A DNA stretch of 64,000 nt from LMUY01 sp964245075. GTDB taxonomy: Bacteria; Pseudomonadota; Alphaproteobacteria; Acetobacterales; Acetobacteraceae. The DNA lies in NCBI GenBank assembly GCA_964245075.1, contig CAXTLC010000010.1, positions 1-64,000 on the forward strand. Reading direction: 5' to 3'. Shown here piece after piece: positions 1 through 8,625 of the stretch. How positions within the stretch are numbered: position 1 is the stretch's first letter; each line of letters opens with the position of its first letter. The position numbers and the translations under genes are program-made. The notes beneath the pieces were generated by a model. That model saw only the letters and a program-made list of their open reading frames with translations, searched no databases and had not been told where the DNA came from.

Positions 1-83
1 CCACAGCTTCTCAGCCCAGCCCCGGAGGGACAACCTCCATAGCAACGACACCTAGGGAGCAGCTTCCCGTCCACGATACCTGG

Positions 84-1346
84 TCATGGGAACAGCCCGC
101 GCAGCCGCTTGCCGGCGCGGACTTTTTCTACCCCGATCGCCATGGCCGCCGTGCGGTTCGGGACGCGCTCGGCCGCCGCGCGCTCTATCACCTGCACGAA
201 AGCGCCTTCAAGCACCTGCTCCAGTCGCGCATTCACCTCCGTCTCGGTCCAGAACAAGCGTTGCAGGTCCTGCACCCATTCAAAGTACGAGACGATAACG
301 CCGCCCGAGTTGCACAGGATGTCCGGGATGACGAACACCTCGTCGCCCCGCCGCTCCAGGACGGCGTCGGCGTCCGGCGTGGTCGGGCCGTTGGCGCCCT
401 CGGCCAGGATGCGGCAGCGCAGGCGCCCCGCGTTCTCCGCCGTGATCACACGCTCCACCGCCGCAGGCACCAGGATATCGCAGGGCTGGGTCAGCAACTC
501 GTTGGCATCGATCCCAGCCTGGTTGGAGAAGCCGGCCAGCACGCCGCGCTCCGCGACGTGGCGCTCGATCGCGTCCAATGGCAGGCCTGCCGGGTCGTAG
601 TAGGCGGCGGTGTGGTCGCTGACGCCGGTCACCTTGGCGCCGTGACGGCGCGCAAGCATGTACGCGGCGACGCTGCCGACGTTGCCGAAGCCCTGCACGA
701 CGGCGGTGCAATCCTGGGTTCTGAGGCCGATCACGTCGCAGGCGCGGCTGGTCAGGTAGGCCACGCCGCGTCCTGTCGCCTCCCGCCGGCCCAGCGTGCC
801 GCCGAGCGCCACGGGCTTGCCGGTGACGATCTCGTTGACCGAATGGCCCTGGTGCATCGAATACGTGTCCATGAACCAGGCCATGACATGCTCGTTGGTG
901 CCCATGTCCGGCGCCATCACGTCGGTCTGCGGGCTGACGAAGGGGATCATCTCCTGCATGTAGCGGCGCGACACCGCTTCCAGCTCGCGCCGCGACAGAG
1001 CCGGCGGGTCGCACGCCACGCCCCCCTTGGCCCCGCCGTAGGGCAGGCCGACCAGCGCGCATTTCCAGCTCATCCAGATCGCGAGCGCCGCCACCTCGCC
1101 CACATCGAGGTTGCCGGCGAAGCGGGTGCCGCCCTTGGTCGGCCCGAGCGTCAGGTGGTGCTGCACCCGGTAGCCCTGGAACACCTCCGTCCGCCCGTCG
1201 TCCATATGGACCGGCACGGAGACCGCGATGGCCCGCTTCGGGTAGAGCAGCCGGGCGCGCTCGTCCTCGGGGATGCCGAGGTGGTCGGCGATGATCCCGA
1301 ACTGGGTGCGGGCCATCTCGAAGACGGGGCCGGTGTAGATGCTCAT
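84..1346 (-). CDS. gdhA: Glu/Leu/Phe/Val dehydrogenase (glutamate dehydrogenase)
   Basis: Cytoplasmic enzyme of 420 aa interconverting glutamate and 2-oxoglutarate plus ammonia with NAD(P)+. Seen: the dimerisation/catalytic domain motif GLPYGGAKGG at about residues 100-109, with the catalytic lysine at 107 and substrate-site lysines near 71 and 95; then a Rossmann domain with GFGNVG; and the typical C-terminal ILAEGANGPTTPDAD segment. The length matches the bacterial hexameric ~420-aa class. The reading frame stays open far upstream, but homology begins at MSIYTGPVFE, so the start is placed at 1346. Cofactor preference (NAD or NADP) cannot be decided by eye. It stands alone, and upstream DNA is degenerate gene fragments. 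Confidence 0.93.
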   Translation of the reverse strand: MSIYTGPVFEMARTQFGIIADHLGIPEDERARLLYPKRAIAVSVPVHMDDGRTEVFQGYRVQHHLTLGPTKGGTRFAGNLDVGEVAALAIWMSWKCALVGLPYGGAKGGVACDPPALSRRELEAVSRRYMQEMIPFVSPQTDVMAPDMGTNEHVMAWFMDTYSMHQGHSVNEIVTGKPVALGGTLGRREATGRGVAYLTSRACDVIGLRTQDCTAVVQGFGNVGSVAAYMLARRHGAKVTGVSDHTAAYYDPAGLPLDAIERHVAERGVLAGFSNQAGIDANELLTQPCDILVPAAVERVITAENAGRLRCRILAEGANGPTTPDADAVLERRGDEVFVIPDILCNSGGVIVSYFEWVQDLQRLFWTETEVNARLEQVLEGAFVQVIERAAAERVPNRTAAMAIGVEKVRAGKRLRGLFP

Positions 1347-1494
1347 GTCAGGCTCCTTGCTGCTCGCCAGGACGCGGCGAAGCCGGAGGCGCGGCGCCAA
1401 AGCCGCCGCCACCGGGTTCTGGATCGTAAACACGTCGCCGGGCGCGAGTTCCGCCTGGCCGGTGCCGCCGTGCCGTGCGGCGGCATGCTGTTCC

Positions 1495-1758
1495 GGCGAG
1501 CCGCGGCGACCACGCTGCGGACAACGCCCAAGACCGAGGACGTGGACGGCATCGTGCGGTGGGTCCGCGAAGCCCGGCTGCCGGCCGACATCGTGTGGGT
1601 CAGCGTCCACGCGCATGAACAGGGCGCCGACCTTGTCGTGGGTCACGGCCCGCATCCGTTGCGCGAGATCGAGTTCCACCGTGGCAGGCCGATCTTCTAC
1701 AGCCTGGGCAGGCTCATCGGCCAGCACCAGGTAGTTTTCCAGCGCCTTTTGAAGACGT
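1495..1758 (+). pseudogene. CapA-family (poly-gamma-glutamate synthesis type) metallophosphatase remnant
   Basis: A C-terminal fragment of a CapA/PgsA-like protein. Seen in one frame: a segment ending DIVWVSVHAHEQ, then GADLVVGHGPHPLREIE and GRPIFYSLG, the conserved metal-site and C-terminal motifs of the family. About 20-30 residues normally lying between the SVHAHE motif and GADLVVGHGPH are missing, and there is no start or N-terminal domain, so this is a decayed copy. It lies just upstream of gdhA on the other strand and directly before a second gene remnant. Confidence 0.6.
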
Positions 1759-1824
1759 TCGGCACCGGGCTGCTGGTGGCCGGCAGCAAGGCGACGCTGC
1801 GTTTACCCACCCAAGGGGTGCCTC

Positions 1825-2400
1825 ATGACCCTTTCCAGGCGCCACCTGCTGCAATCCGGCCTGGCCGCGCAGTTTTCGTCCGCAGCCGCGGATGGTGGCG
1901 GGCCATGTGGCCGAGGATTGCGGCCGCACCTGGACGCTGACCCTGCGGGACGGCTTGCGGTTCCATGACGGCGGCCTGTCCGCGGCCGGGACGCCGTAGC
2001 CAGCGACGTAGGCCTCGATGCGCTGGCGAGCGGCAGGGACGTGACGCGCGTGCGTTGCGACTTGGCCGCCGCGGGCTATCGCGGCGAGCCGGTCGTGGTG
2101 CTGCAACCCGAGGACTTCCCATCCCTGAAGGCGCTGACGGAGGTTGCGGCCGACATGCTGAAGCAGGTCGGGATGGCCGTTGACGTCCAATCCTCCGACG
2201 GGGGCACCGTGGTGCAGCGCCGTGCAAGCCGCGAGCCGCCGAACCGGGGCGGGTGGAACATCTTCGGGACGGGAACGACGACCACGCTTGATCCGCCTGG
2301 CCACCTCGGCCTACGGGGGCAACGGCGACAGGGCTTGGTTCGGCTGGCCGGCCAGCCCCCGCCTCGAAGCCCTTTGGCAGGACTGGATCGCCGCTGTGTC
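1825..2400 (+). pseudogene. Peptide ABC transporter substrate-binding protein (SBP_bac_5) remnant
   Basis: Pieces of a DppA/OppA-like periplasmic binding protein spread over two frames. Seen in order: a Tat-like N-terminus MTLSRRHLLQSGLAAQFSSA at 1825; in the next frame MVAGHVAEDCGRTWTLTLRD followed by GLRFHDG; back in the first frame an ...AAGYRGEPVVVLQPEDFP... segment running through VAADMLKQVGMAVDVQ to ASREPPNRGGWN; and in the other frame WFGWPASPRLEALWQDW. Most of lobe 2 and much of lobe 1 are deleted and at least three frame changes are needed, so the gene is dead. Confidence 0.7.
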
Positions 2401-2520
2401 CGGCCTGTTGTCGCGCTCGCGCATGCACGGTGGCCAAGATGGTTTCCGCGACAAGAGCTCCTAACGGACGACCTACGATGGCCATCAACGGCGCGCGGCA
2501 TCCAGGCGCACACCGATCGT

Positions 2521-2841
2521 TCAGCCCCGATCGACGTGGCCGAGGTCTCGGCCGGGTGCGGCCCTGTCCCGGACCAGCCGCTTCAGTGTCTTCACGTCGG
2601 GGAAGCCACCGTCGCGCACCCGGTCCCAGACCAACTCGCCATCGACCTCGATGCGGAACACGCCGCCCGTGCCGGGGCGCAGCGCCACCTCGCCGATCTC
2701 CGTCCCGAAGGTCGAGAGCAGCTCCTGCGCCATCCACGCCGCCCGCAGCAGCCACTTGCACTGCGTGCAGTAGGCGATGGTGACCCGGGCACCGGCCTGC
2801 GAGGCCGCCGGGTTCTCCGGCTGGTCGGCAACGGAACTCAT
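2521..2841 (-). CDS. SelT/SelW/SelH family Rdx-type protein
   Basis: Small (106 aa) thioredoxin-fold protein of the Rdx family, in which bacterial members carry a CxxC in place of selenocysteine. Seen: CTQC at residues 25-28 following a beta strand (RVTIAYCTQC), the alanine-rich helix RAAWMAQELLSTFG, and the later GGVFRIEVDGELVWDR and FPDVKTLKRLVRD segments typical of the family. The start gives a short N-terminal tail of about 17 residues before the fold. Substrate is unknown; a redox role is assumed from the motif. It shares strand with the downstream-facing radical SAM gene but is separated from it by 114 bases. Confidence 0.88.
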   Translation of the reverse strand: MSSVADQPENPAASQAGARVTIAYCTQCKWLLRAAWMAQELLSTFGTEIGEVALRPGTGGVFRIEVDGELVWDRVRDGGFPDVKTLKRLVRDRAAPGRDLGHVDRG

Positions 2842-2955
2842 TCACGGCAGCCTGCCAGGGATGCCGACACCCTGCAACGGCTGCGCGGCACGGACCTGTC
2901 CGAACGGCCCGCCGGTCCCGGCGCTGGCCCGCGCCCGCCGGGTGGGGGCGGTGCG

Positions 2956-4011
2956 TCAGAACGCGTAGCGCACCCGGCAGTAGGGCATGCGGGCGGCCAG
3001 CAGGTCCTTGAACCGCCCGAGCCAGCGGCCCTTCCAGCCCGTGCGGTAGCGCAGGTTCACGCCGCCGCCCTCGGACACCTTCTCCTCCTGGATGTCCGGG
3101 CGCCAAAGCAGTTCCTCCGCCTTCGGGTGCCAAGCGAGGTTGACCTCGTGCAGCTCCCGGTTGTGGGTGAGCATGATGACCTCGGCCGCCAGCCCATCCT
3201 TCACGGCGGCAGGCAAGGTGTCGTCCAGCTCGGCGAACAGCGCGCCCCACTCCGCTTCCCACCCCTCGCGCAGCACGACGGGGGAGAAGTTCAGGTGCAC
3301 CTCGTAGCCGGCACGGTGCAGCTCGGGGATCGCGGCGATGCGCTCGGCCACGGGGGCGGTGCGGACATCCAGCAGCTTCGCCAGGGCGGGCGGCATCAGG
3401 GACATGCGGACCCGCGTGCGGCCCTGCGGGTCGTAGCCGAGCAGGGCCGGGTTCACCCACTTGGTCGCGAAGCTGCCCTTGACGTCCGGCAGGGTGCGGA
3501 ACAAGGCGACCAGGTCCCGCACGTTGTCGGAGATCGCGGCATCCACCGACAGGTCGCCGTTCTCGCCGAGGTCATAGACCCAGGACTGCGGGTCCACCTG
3601 GTTCGGCACCGCCTTGCGGCCCTGCCGTTCCGCGTGGCGTGCGATGGCGGCCAGGGTGGCCTCGATGTTGACGAACACGCTGACCGGGTTTGCGTGCCCC
3701 TTGCGCCGGGCGACGTAGCAGTAGGCGCAGGCCATGGCACAACCGTTCGATGACGAGGGGGCGATGAAGTCCGCGCTGCGTCCGTTAGGGCGGAACGTCA
3801 GGCCCTTCTTCACGCCGAGCACCAGGGCCTGCCGCTTGGCGAGGAGGTAGTCGCCGGGATCGGCCTCCCGCAGCTCCGGAATGCGCCAGTGGGACACGAC
3901 GGGGATGCGCTCGGCGTCCGGGAAGCGGGCGAGGATCTCCCGTCCGCGGGCGTGCCCCTCCACGGCGGGCTCGAGATAGATGCGGGCGATGTCGAACGGG
4001 AAGGGGCTCAT
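2956..4011 (-). CDS. Spore photoproduct lyase-family radical SAM protein
   Basis: A 351-aa protein resembling spore photoproduct lyase, the radical SAM enzyme that reverts the thymine dimer 5-thyminyl-5,6-dihydrothymine. Seen: radical SAM cluster C91-x3-C95-x2-C98 within SSSNGCAMACAYCYV, then the family segments VPNQVDPQSWVYDLGENGDL and GSFATKWVNPALLGYDP, and a C-terminal WHPKAEELLWRPDIQEEK. The start MSPFPFDIAR is chosen because the family homology begins there; a longer open frame upstream lacks it. Non-sporulating proteobacteria carry this family, so it may repair DNA or do something else. It stands alone. Confidence 0.85.
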   Translation of the reverse strand: MSPFPFDIARIYLEPAVEGHARGREILARFPDAERIPVVSHWRIPELREADPGDYLLAKRQALVLGVKKGLTFRPNGRSADFIAPSSSNGCAMACAYCYVARRKGHANPVSVFVNIEATLAAIARHAERQGRKAVPNQVDPQSWVYDLGENGDLSVDAAISDNVRDLVALFRTLPDVKGSFATKWVNPALLGYDPQGRTRVRMSLMPPALAKLLDVRTAPVAERIAAIPELHRAGYEVHLNFSPVVLREGWEAEWGALFAELDDTLPAAVKDGLAAEVIMLTHNRELHEVNLAWHPKAEELLWRPDIQEEKVSEGGGVNLRYRTGWKGRWLGRFKDLLAARMPYCRVRYAF

Positions 4012-4337
4012 CTGCAAGGTGATCTGGGAACGCCGCCCGGAACTCCCAACGCGTGGACCACGCCTTGGCGGCAGTTCCGCCTGCCGCGTTCCGTCCCACG
4101 CCGATGGGAACCTTTTTCGAAACCAGTGGCTGTAGGTGGACCGGCGCTCTTGGGGAAGCATCGTGTCCAAGTGGACGTTCGTGCACCAGAGCTGATCCTG
4201 CGCGCTCGAACCTTTGCCTGACCTGCAAGGAGGCGTGGTGCGGGTGAGAGGACAAGCGCGGGACGCGCTCCGTCACCGGACAGTGCGCGCGGGATGCTGG
4301 CAGTGGCAGGCCGTGCCGCCACGGAGGGAGTGGACGG

Positions 4338-5240
4338 GTGACCGACGACGCAGTGGAGTTCAGCGCGACGCAGCGGGACGCCGGCGGGGGCGCACCTGGG
4401 GCGACGGCGGCCTTCCCATACGACCGCATGACCGTGGAGCGTTTCCGGGAAGCGTTCCCCCGCGCCCGGTGGCGCGACGACTTGGGTGCCTGGTTCGTGC
4501 CGGGCACCAGGGCGCAAGGACGCCTGACCACGTGGGCGAGCCGTGAATGGTCGGGCGTGCTGGCCCATGCCGACCAGCGCGGCCGCGACGCCTTCGCGTT
4601 CGAGCCGGTCGTCAGCCCTTATCTGGAGGTTGCCGACGACCTCGTGGTCCGGACGCCATATTCCCGGGTCGTCATCACCGAGCTGCGGACGGTGCCCTGG
4701 GCGCGGTGGGACGCGGCCTCGAAGGCGTGGCGCGTGCCGTTCCGGTCGTTCGAGGAGCTGCGCCGGCAGTGGCCCGCCATTGAGGAAGCCGCCCGCCGGG
4801 CCGAACCTGAGGAGCGGCGGAAGCGCGAGGAGAGCCGCAAAGCTTCCCCCGAGCATGGCGACAGGGGGGCCGAGGCCGCCGAACGCCGGCGCCGCCGGCA
4901 TCCCGTGCCGGAGGATGCGCCGCCGCCGCCCGGCCGCGTGCTGATGACCCATGCGGGACCTGTCGTGTTCGAGGCGGTCACGGGCGAGCTTGTCGAGCCG
5001 ATGGTCGCCGCCCGTTTCTACCCCGGCGTCGCCGCCGGACCCGCCGCGCTGATTTGGGCGGGCTGGCGCAGGCCAAGCCATGCCGAACTCGTCCAAACTT
5101 GGCCCGCACGGACGGCGCCTGACCCGGCCGAGTTGGCGCGCGGCTGGTGGCAGCCGGCGATCGAGGCGCTACGGGAGGAACGTCGCAGGGCGGCATCCCT
5201 GGAGCGTGCGCGGGCGACCCGCCGGACCAAAACGCCTTGA
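4338..5240 (+). CDS. Hypothetical protein with two HARP-like motifs
   Basis: 300-aa protein of unknown function. Seen: an N-terminal unit FPYDRMTVERFREAFPRARW followed by DDLGAWFVPG, and a second unit PYSRVVITELRTVPWARWD followed by KAWRVPFRSFEEL; both resemble the HARP (HepA-related) substrate-annealing motif pattern of small hydrophobic anchor, helix, Gly/Ala-Arg-Trp and aromatic strand. Residues ~145-190 are a highly charged Arg/Glu helix, and the C-terminus has GRVLMTHAGPVVFE and WARGWWQP-like tryptophan motifs. No helicase or nuclease domain is present. GTG start at 4338. DNA binding would be an inference only. Confidence 0.7.
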   Translation: MTDDAVEFSATQRDAGGGAPGATAAFPYDRMTVERFREAFPRARWRDDLGAWFVPGTRAQGRLTTWASREWSGVLAHADQRGRDAFAFEPVVSPYLEVADDLVVRTPYSRVVITELRTVPWARWDAASKAWRVPFRSFEELRRQWPAIEEAARRAEPEERRKREESRKASPEHGDRGAEAAERRRRRHPVPEDAPPPPGRVLMTHAGPVVFEAVTGELVEPMVAARFYPGVAAGPAALIWAGWRRPSHAELVQTWPARTAPDPAELARGWWQPAIEALREERRRAASLERARATRRTKTP

Positions 5241-5720
5241 GCCATCTTCCTTTGGGCCGCCTCTGGGCCGCCTTTGGGCCGCAGCGGTTGGGACGTGATG
5301 GTCATGCTCCGGGTTGGCCGGACGCCGACGGCCTGCTCCTGAGCAAGATCCAGGAGAAGCAGACACTCAGATCGGCGTAACCCCGGTTGAACCAATCAAG
5401 GGCAATGACCTAAGAAAGAAGTTGGCGTTCCGGCTCATGAACGATCGATTATAGGATCGACACTCAACGCGCCCCTATCAAGGGACGCCTATCTCGATCA
5501 ATTTGGTCCTATCCAAATCTGGCCGAGCACGTGCTTGGCATGCCGCGGTCGTATTGACGGCAATCGTTACGAGGAAAGGCCGCCATGGCCCGCATCACTC
5601 GCGCCTACGAGAATGATGGACCCGAAGTCCTGCCGAAGAGAAACTATGGCTTCCAAACTAGCAGCCTGCCGGAGCCAAGTGGAGACCAGGCTTTTTTGGA
5701 GTGTTATGCCTCGCATCTGC
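5241..5720. other. Intergenic stretch without a recognisable gene
   Basis: About 480 bases after the HARP-like gene. It contains a short GGGCCGCCT tandem motif near 5255-5282 and moderately lower GC than the genes around it. Open frames are present but resemble nothing recognisable and have no convincing start. It leads into a run of decayed genes. Confidence 0.5.
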
Positions 5721-5840
5721 CTAGAAACTGCCGCTGCGGGGGAACGGCAGCACGACCAAGTCGCAGTCGAGGCCCATCTCCTCAATGGTCCAGAGCGGTC
5801 GCAGGCCGTGGGATGTGGCGGAGTGGCAAAGCTTCGATTG
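5721..5840 (-). pseudogene. Glutathione S-transferase N-terminal remnant
   Basis: A single open stretch that ends at a stop at 5721-5723 reads KLCHSATSHGLRPLWTIEEM followed by GLDCDLVVLPFP, which matches the first beta-alpha-beta of glutathione S-transferases (KLY-S-TS-GLRPLW-LEEMGL-Y-L--LPFPPR). The rest of the thioredoxin-like domain and the whole helical domain are missing, and no start codon sits in the right place. Immediately upstream in the same frame a short MIGLDTAKQ stretch (about 5890-5925) recalls the N-terminus of IS110-type transposases, which may mark the insertion that broke the gene; that part is weak. Confidence 0.5.
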
Positions 5841-6079
5841 GCACCTCTGAAAGTTGTGACCTGTCGCGCAGCGTGCGTCGGCTCAGGCGCGCGCACTGTT
5901 TGGCCGTATCGAGGCCGATCATGATGATGATGTTCCATCGTGGGCAGCTCCCCTTCCTGCGGTTCTCACGGCCCACACCTTGGCCCATCGATGCCGCCAG
6001 GGGCTGTCCACCCCGTTTGCGGGAGAGCCACCAACAGCGACGGAAGTTCACACCGCCCAAATCGCGCGCTGTCGCGACT

Positions 6080-6328
6080 GTGGTCTGACAAGGTGACGGT
6101 ATCCTGGCAAAACCTGGCCGAGACGCTTCAGAAGTTGAAGAACCGTGACCAGTGCCAGCGGCCACGGCACAAAGCCTGGCTGATCCCGGGCCGGGTGAAA
6201 CTTGCGGAAGTCCTCGTCCTCGAGCAAGGCACTGAACTCATCGCGCAGCCGCGTAACCAACCCCGCTCTCGAGCAGCCGCCCGGGCCACCCGCATGGTCT
6301 CGCCAATCGGCTCAGGGTGCAGGCTCAT
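6080..6328 (-). pseudogene. IS1182-type transposase N-terminal remnant
   Basis: The start MSLHPEPIGETMRVARAA at 6328 is the usual opening of IS1182-family transposases. After a frame change the sequence continues RLRDEFSALLEDEDFRKFHP and PWPLALVTVLQLLKRL, again matching the family N-terminal region (LRDELG-LFEDEDFA-LFP---RPA-APWRLALVTVLQF-E). The catalytic DDE part is absent. The element is a truncated, frameshifted relic. Confidence 0.65.
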
Positions 6329-6345
6329 GCTAACCCGACAATAGG

Positions 6346-6552
6346 TCAGGCACTTGCCCTGATTCCGCGCAACGCGATCAGAGCGCGCTGATCATCCTTT
6401 GCGCCTAGTTTGCTGCGGTTGTTACAGCAGAGGGCAAACTCATTGAGATAACATTGGGAGTGCTGCTCGTCGCAGTGCTGGTGAATACCGTTTATGTCAC
6501 GTTTAAACAGATAAGTAGGCTTCCAATTGTACTTGAAATCAATTCGTCGCAA
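6346..6552 (-). pseudogene. IS1595 (ISXO2-like) transposase C-terminal remnant
   Basis: 68 codons reading LFKRDINGIHQHCDEQHSQC, then YLNEFALCCNNRSKLG and ALIALRGIRASA, the characteristic end of IS1595/ISXO2 transposases (LLKRGI-GVYH-VS-EHLQRYL-EFAFRYNNR---GV-D---A---LRGI-GKRL). The catalytic core upstream is missing. It abuts an AT-rich stretch. Confidence 0.65.
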
Positions 6553-6728
6553 GTAAATTTACCAGTGCGGTAAGATAAATATACTATAAGCAACAAATTT
6601 AATTTCAAACAGACATCTCAGCATGCTTATTATTTTTCTTTCTGATACTTGCCACTTAACCTTAAGGGTATGAACATCAAAATCGGTATTTGTGGATAAT
6701 ATCTCTCATCGAGATAGTCAATTTTGGA
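6553..6728. other. AT-rich spacer between IS remnants and the peptidase gene
   Basis: Markedly AT-rich compared with the rest of the window, with runs such as taagataaatatactataag. A short hairpin TATCTC-TCATC-GAGATA lies at 6700-6716. The composition suggests transferred DNA. No gene was recognised in it. Confidence 0.5.
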
Positions 6729-6860
6729 ATGACGTTCGACTCAGGTATCTACGCAGAGCCTGCGCCAGGCATTCCAGCGCCTCCGATCAGCGCCATCGCA
6801 AACGACCTTGCCGCGATGATGAGAAGTATTCCCGGCGTCACCATCACGGTGAGCGACTGA
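6729..6860 (+). CDS. Possible small protein, 43 aa (uncertain)
   Basis: A 43-codon frame starting ATG at 6729 and ending TGA at 6858-6860. The product opens MTFDSGIYAEPAPGIPAPP and ends MMRSIPGVTITVSD, with a plausible helix between. It starts at the boundary where GC returns to normal after the AT-rich patch. No clear Shine-Dalgarno sequence is seen and I recognise no family. It may be the tail of a transferred gene rather than a working one. Confidence 0.2.
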   Translation: MTFDSGIYAEPAPGIPAPPISAIANDLAAMMRSIPGVTITVSD

Positions 6861-7073
6861 CACTTTTATCTCATCGCGCAACGATATGATCGCCAAGTTC
6901 AACCGTGACGTTCGCATCTGCGCCGTTCCGCTGAAGCCGCAGAGAAGGGGCCAGCGCCGCCGATGGCCTTGCCAAGATGCCTTACACGCCCTGGCGTCAC
7001 TGTAACGGTAAAGAACTGGTATTCCCCTCCTCACGGCCTTGTCACGCCGCTCCGGCTGCGCGACACCCCCGCC

Positions 7074-8438
7074 ATGTTCGACCGTGACCTCGACTGCCTG
7101 GCCGACCCGGGCGCCCCCGCCCTCCCCGTTCACGCCCTGCGCCCGGCGCAGGTGGAAGCCTTCCTCGCCGCCTCGCCGCATCGCGCCTACCTGCAAGCCG
7201 CCGGGTTCACCGCCGCCGCCGGCGAACTGACGCTGCTGCCCGCGGCGTCCGGGCTGGACGGCGCGGTGTTCGGGCTGGGCGACAGCCGGGACCCGCACCT
7301 TTTTGGCGCCCTCCCCTTCGGCCTCCCCCGGGGCGATTGGCGGATGGAGCCGGGCGACTTTCCGCCGGGGGACGCGGTGCTCGGCTTCTGCCTCGGCGCT
7401 TACCAGTTCACCCTCTACAAGCCTGCCCGCCCCTGCGCCCGGCTAGCGGCGGCAGGGGGGCCGGAAGCGTCGGCCGCCCGCGCGACATGGCTGGTGCGGG
7501 ACCTGATCAACACCCCCGCCGACCGGCTCGGCCCCGCCGAGCTGGCCGCCGCCGCCGCCCAGGTGGGCGAGGCGTTCGGCGCCAGCGCCACCGTCGTCAC
7601 CGGCGAGGCGCTGGCCCGGGACTACCCCGCCATCCACGCGGTGGGCGCCGGGTCGGACCGCTCGCCGGCCGTGGCGACGCTGCGATGGCAGGGCAGCGGC
7701 GCCGGGCCGGACGCCCCGCTGGTGGCGCTGTGCGGCAAGGGCGTCTGTTTCGACACGGGCGGCTACGACCTGAAACCGTCCGCCGGCATGCTGCGGATGA
7801 AGAAGGACATGGGCGGCGCGGCCATCATGCTCGGCCTGGCGCGGATGGTGATGGCGGCCGATCTGCCCGTGCGCCTCGTGCTGCGCCTGGGCTGCGTGGA
7901 GAACAGCGTGTCCGGGCGCGCCATGCGGCCCTCGGACGTGCTCGCCACCCGCCGCGGCCTGCATGTCGAAGTGGGCAACACCGACGCCGAAGGACGGCTG
8001 GTGCTGTGCGACCTGCTGGCCGAAGCCTCCGACGAGGACCCGGCGGTGCTGATGGACGCCGCGACGCTGACCGGCGCCGCGCGGGTGGCGCTCGGCCCCG
8101 ACCTGCCGGCGCTGTTCAGCAATGACGACCGGCTGGCGCAGGCCATGCTGGACGCCTCGGCCGCGTGCCACGACCCGGTGTGGCGGCTGCCGCTCTGGGC
8201 CGGGTATGACAACTGGCTGTCGAGTCGGGTGGCCGATCTCAACAACGTCGCGGCCAAGCCCTTCGCGGGGGCAGTCGTGGCCGCGTTGTTTCTTCAACGT
8301 TTCGTGAAGTTGGGCACGCGCTGGATGCATCTCGACGCCTACGCCTGGAGCGATTCGCTAGCCCCTGGCCGTCCAGAAGGCGGCGAGGCTCAGGGAATGC
8401 GTGCTGGATTCAACGTGATCTCATCATTAGTTCATTGA
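7074..8438 (+). CDS. M17 leucyl aminopeptidase family protein
   Basis: 454-aa cytosolic dizinc/manganese aminopeptidase. Seen: the M17 signature NTDAEGRL at residues 302-309, metal ligands inferred at K222 and D227 (GKGVCFDTGG), D245 (MKKDMGG), D304 and E306, and the catalytic Arg at 308. The N-terminal domain is short and divergent, as in the alphaproteobacterial short forms rather than PepA. Start is placed at ATG 7074 (MFDRDLD) because upstream codons in the same frame are unlike the family. Roles would be peptide turnover; a regulatory DNA-binding role as in PepA is not suggested. It stands alone. Confidence 0.9.
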   Translation: MFDRDLDCLADPGAPALPVHALRPAQVEAFLAASPHRAYLQAAGFTAAAGELTLLPAASGLDGAVFGLGDSRDPHLFGALPFGLPRGDWRMEPGDFPPGDAVLGFCLGAYQFTLYKPARPCARLAAAGGPEASAARATWLVRDLINTPADRLGPAELAAAAAQVGEAFGASATVVTGEALARDYPAIHAVGAGSDRSPAVATLRWQGSGAGPDAPLVALCGKGVCFDTGGYDLKPSAGMLRMKKDMGGAAIMLGLARMVMAADLPVRLVLRLGCVENSVSGRAMRPSDVLATRRGLHVEVGNTDAEGRLVLCDLLAEASDEDPAVLMDAATLTGAARVALGPDLPALFSNDDRLAQAMLDASAACHDPVWRLPLWAGYDNWLSSRVADLNNVAAKPFAGAVVAALFLQRFVKLGTRWMHLDAYAWSDSLAPGRPEGGEAQGMRAGFNVISSLVH

Positions 8439-8625
8439 CCGGACGAGCTTAACCCATTTGAGTAACGTCTGATCGGTGCGACGTATATTGTTGAGGCACT
8501 TATTCGATGGCTAGAATGCATAATGGAAAGTTTACCCCGCTATCACACTGATGTGAGACGTTGAAACAGCTTGATGACGCGTCTGCCTCGTTGCTTTGGC
8601 AGATACGGTGAAAGGACCCATTAAA

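Noticed and set aside
261..1940. Long plus-strand reading frame of 559 codons over gdhA
   Set aside because: GC-driven shadow of gdhA; its His/Arg-rich product has no family, except for the last part, which is the CapA remnant.
1823..3460. Minus-strand 545-codon frame covering the SelW-like region
   Set aside because: Arg/Pro/Gly-rich shadow; the SelW and radical SAM frames have the family motifs.
5890..5935. IS110 transposase N-terminus
   Set aside because: Only about ten residues (MIGLDTAKQ) look right, too short to annotate alone; mentioned with the GST remnant.
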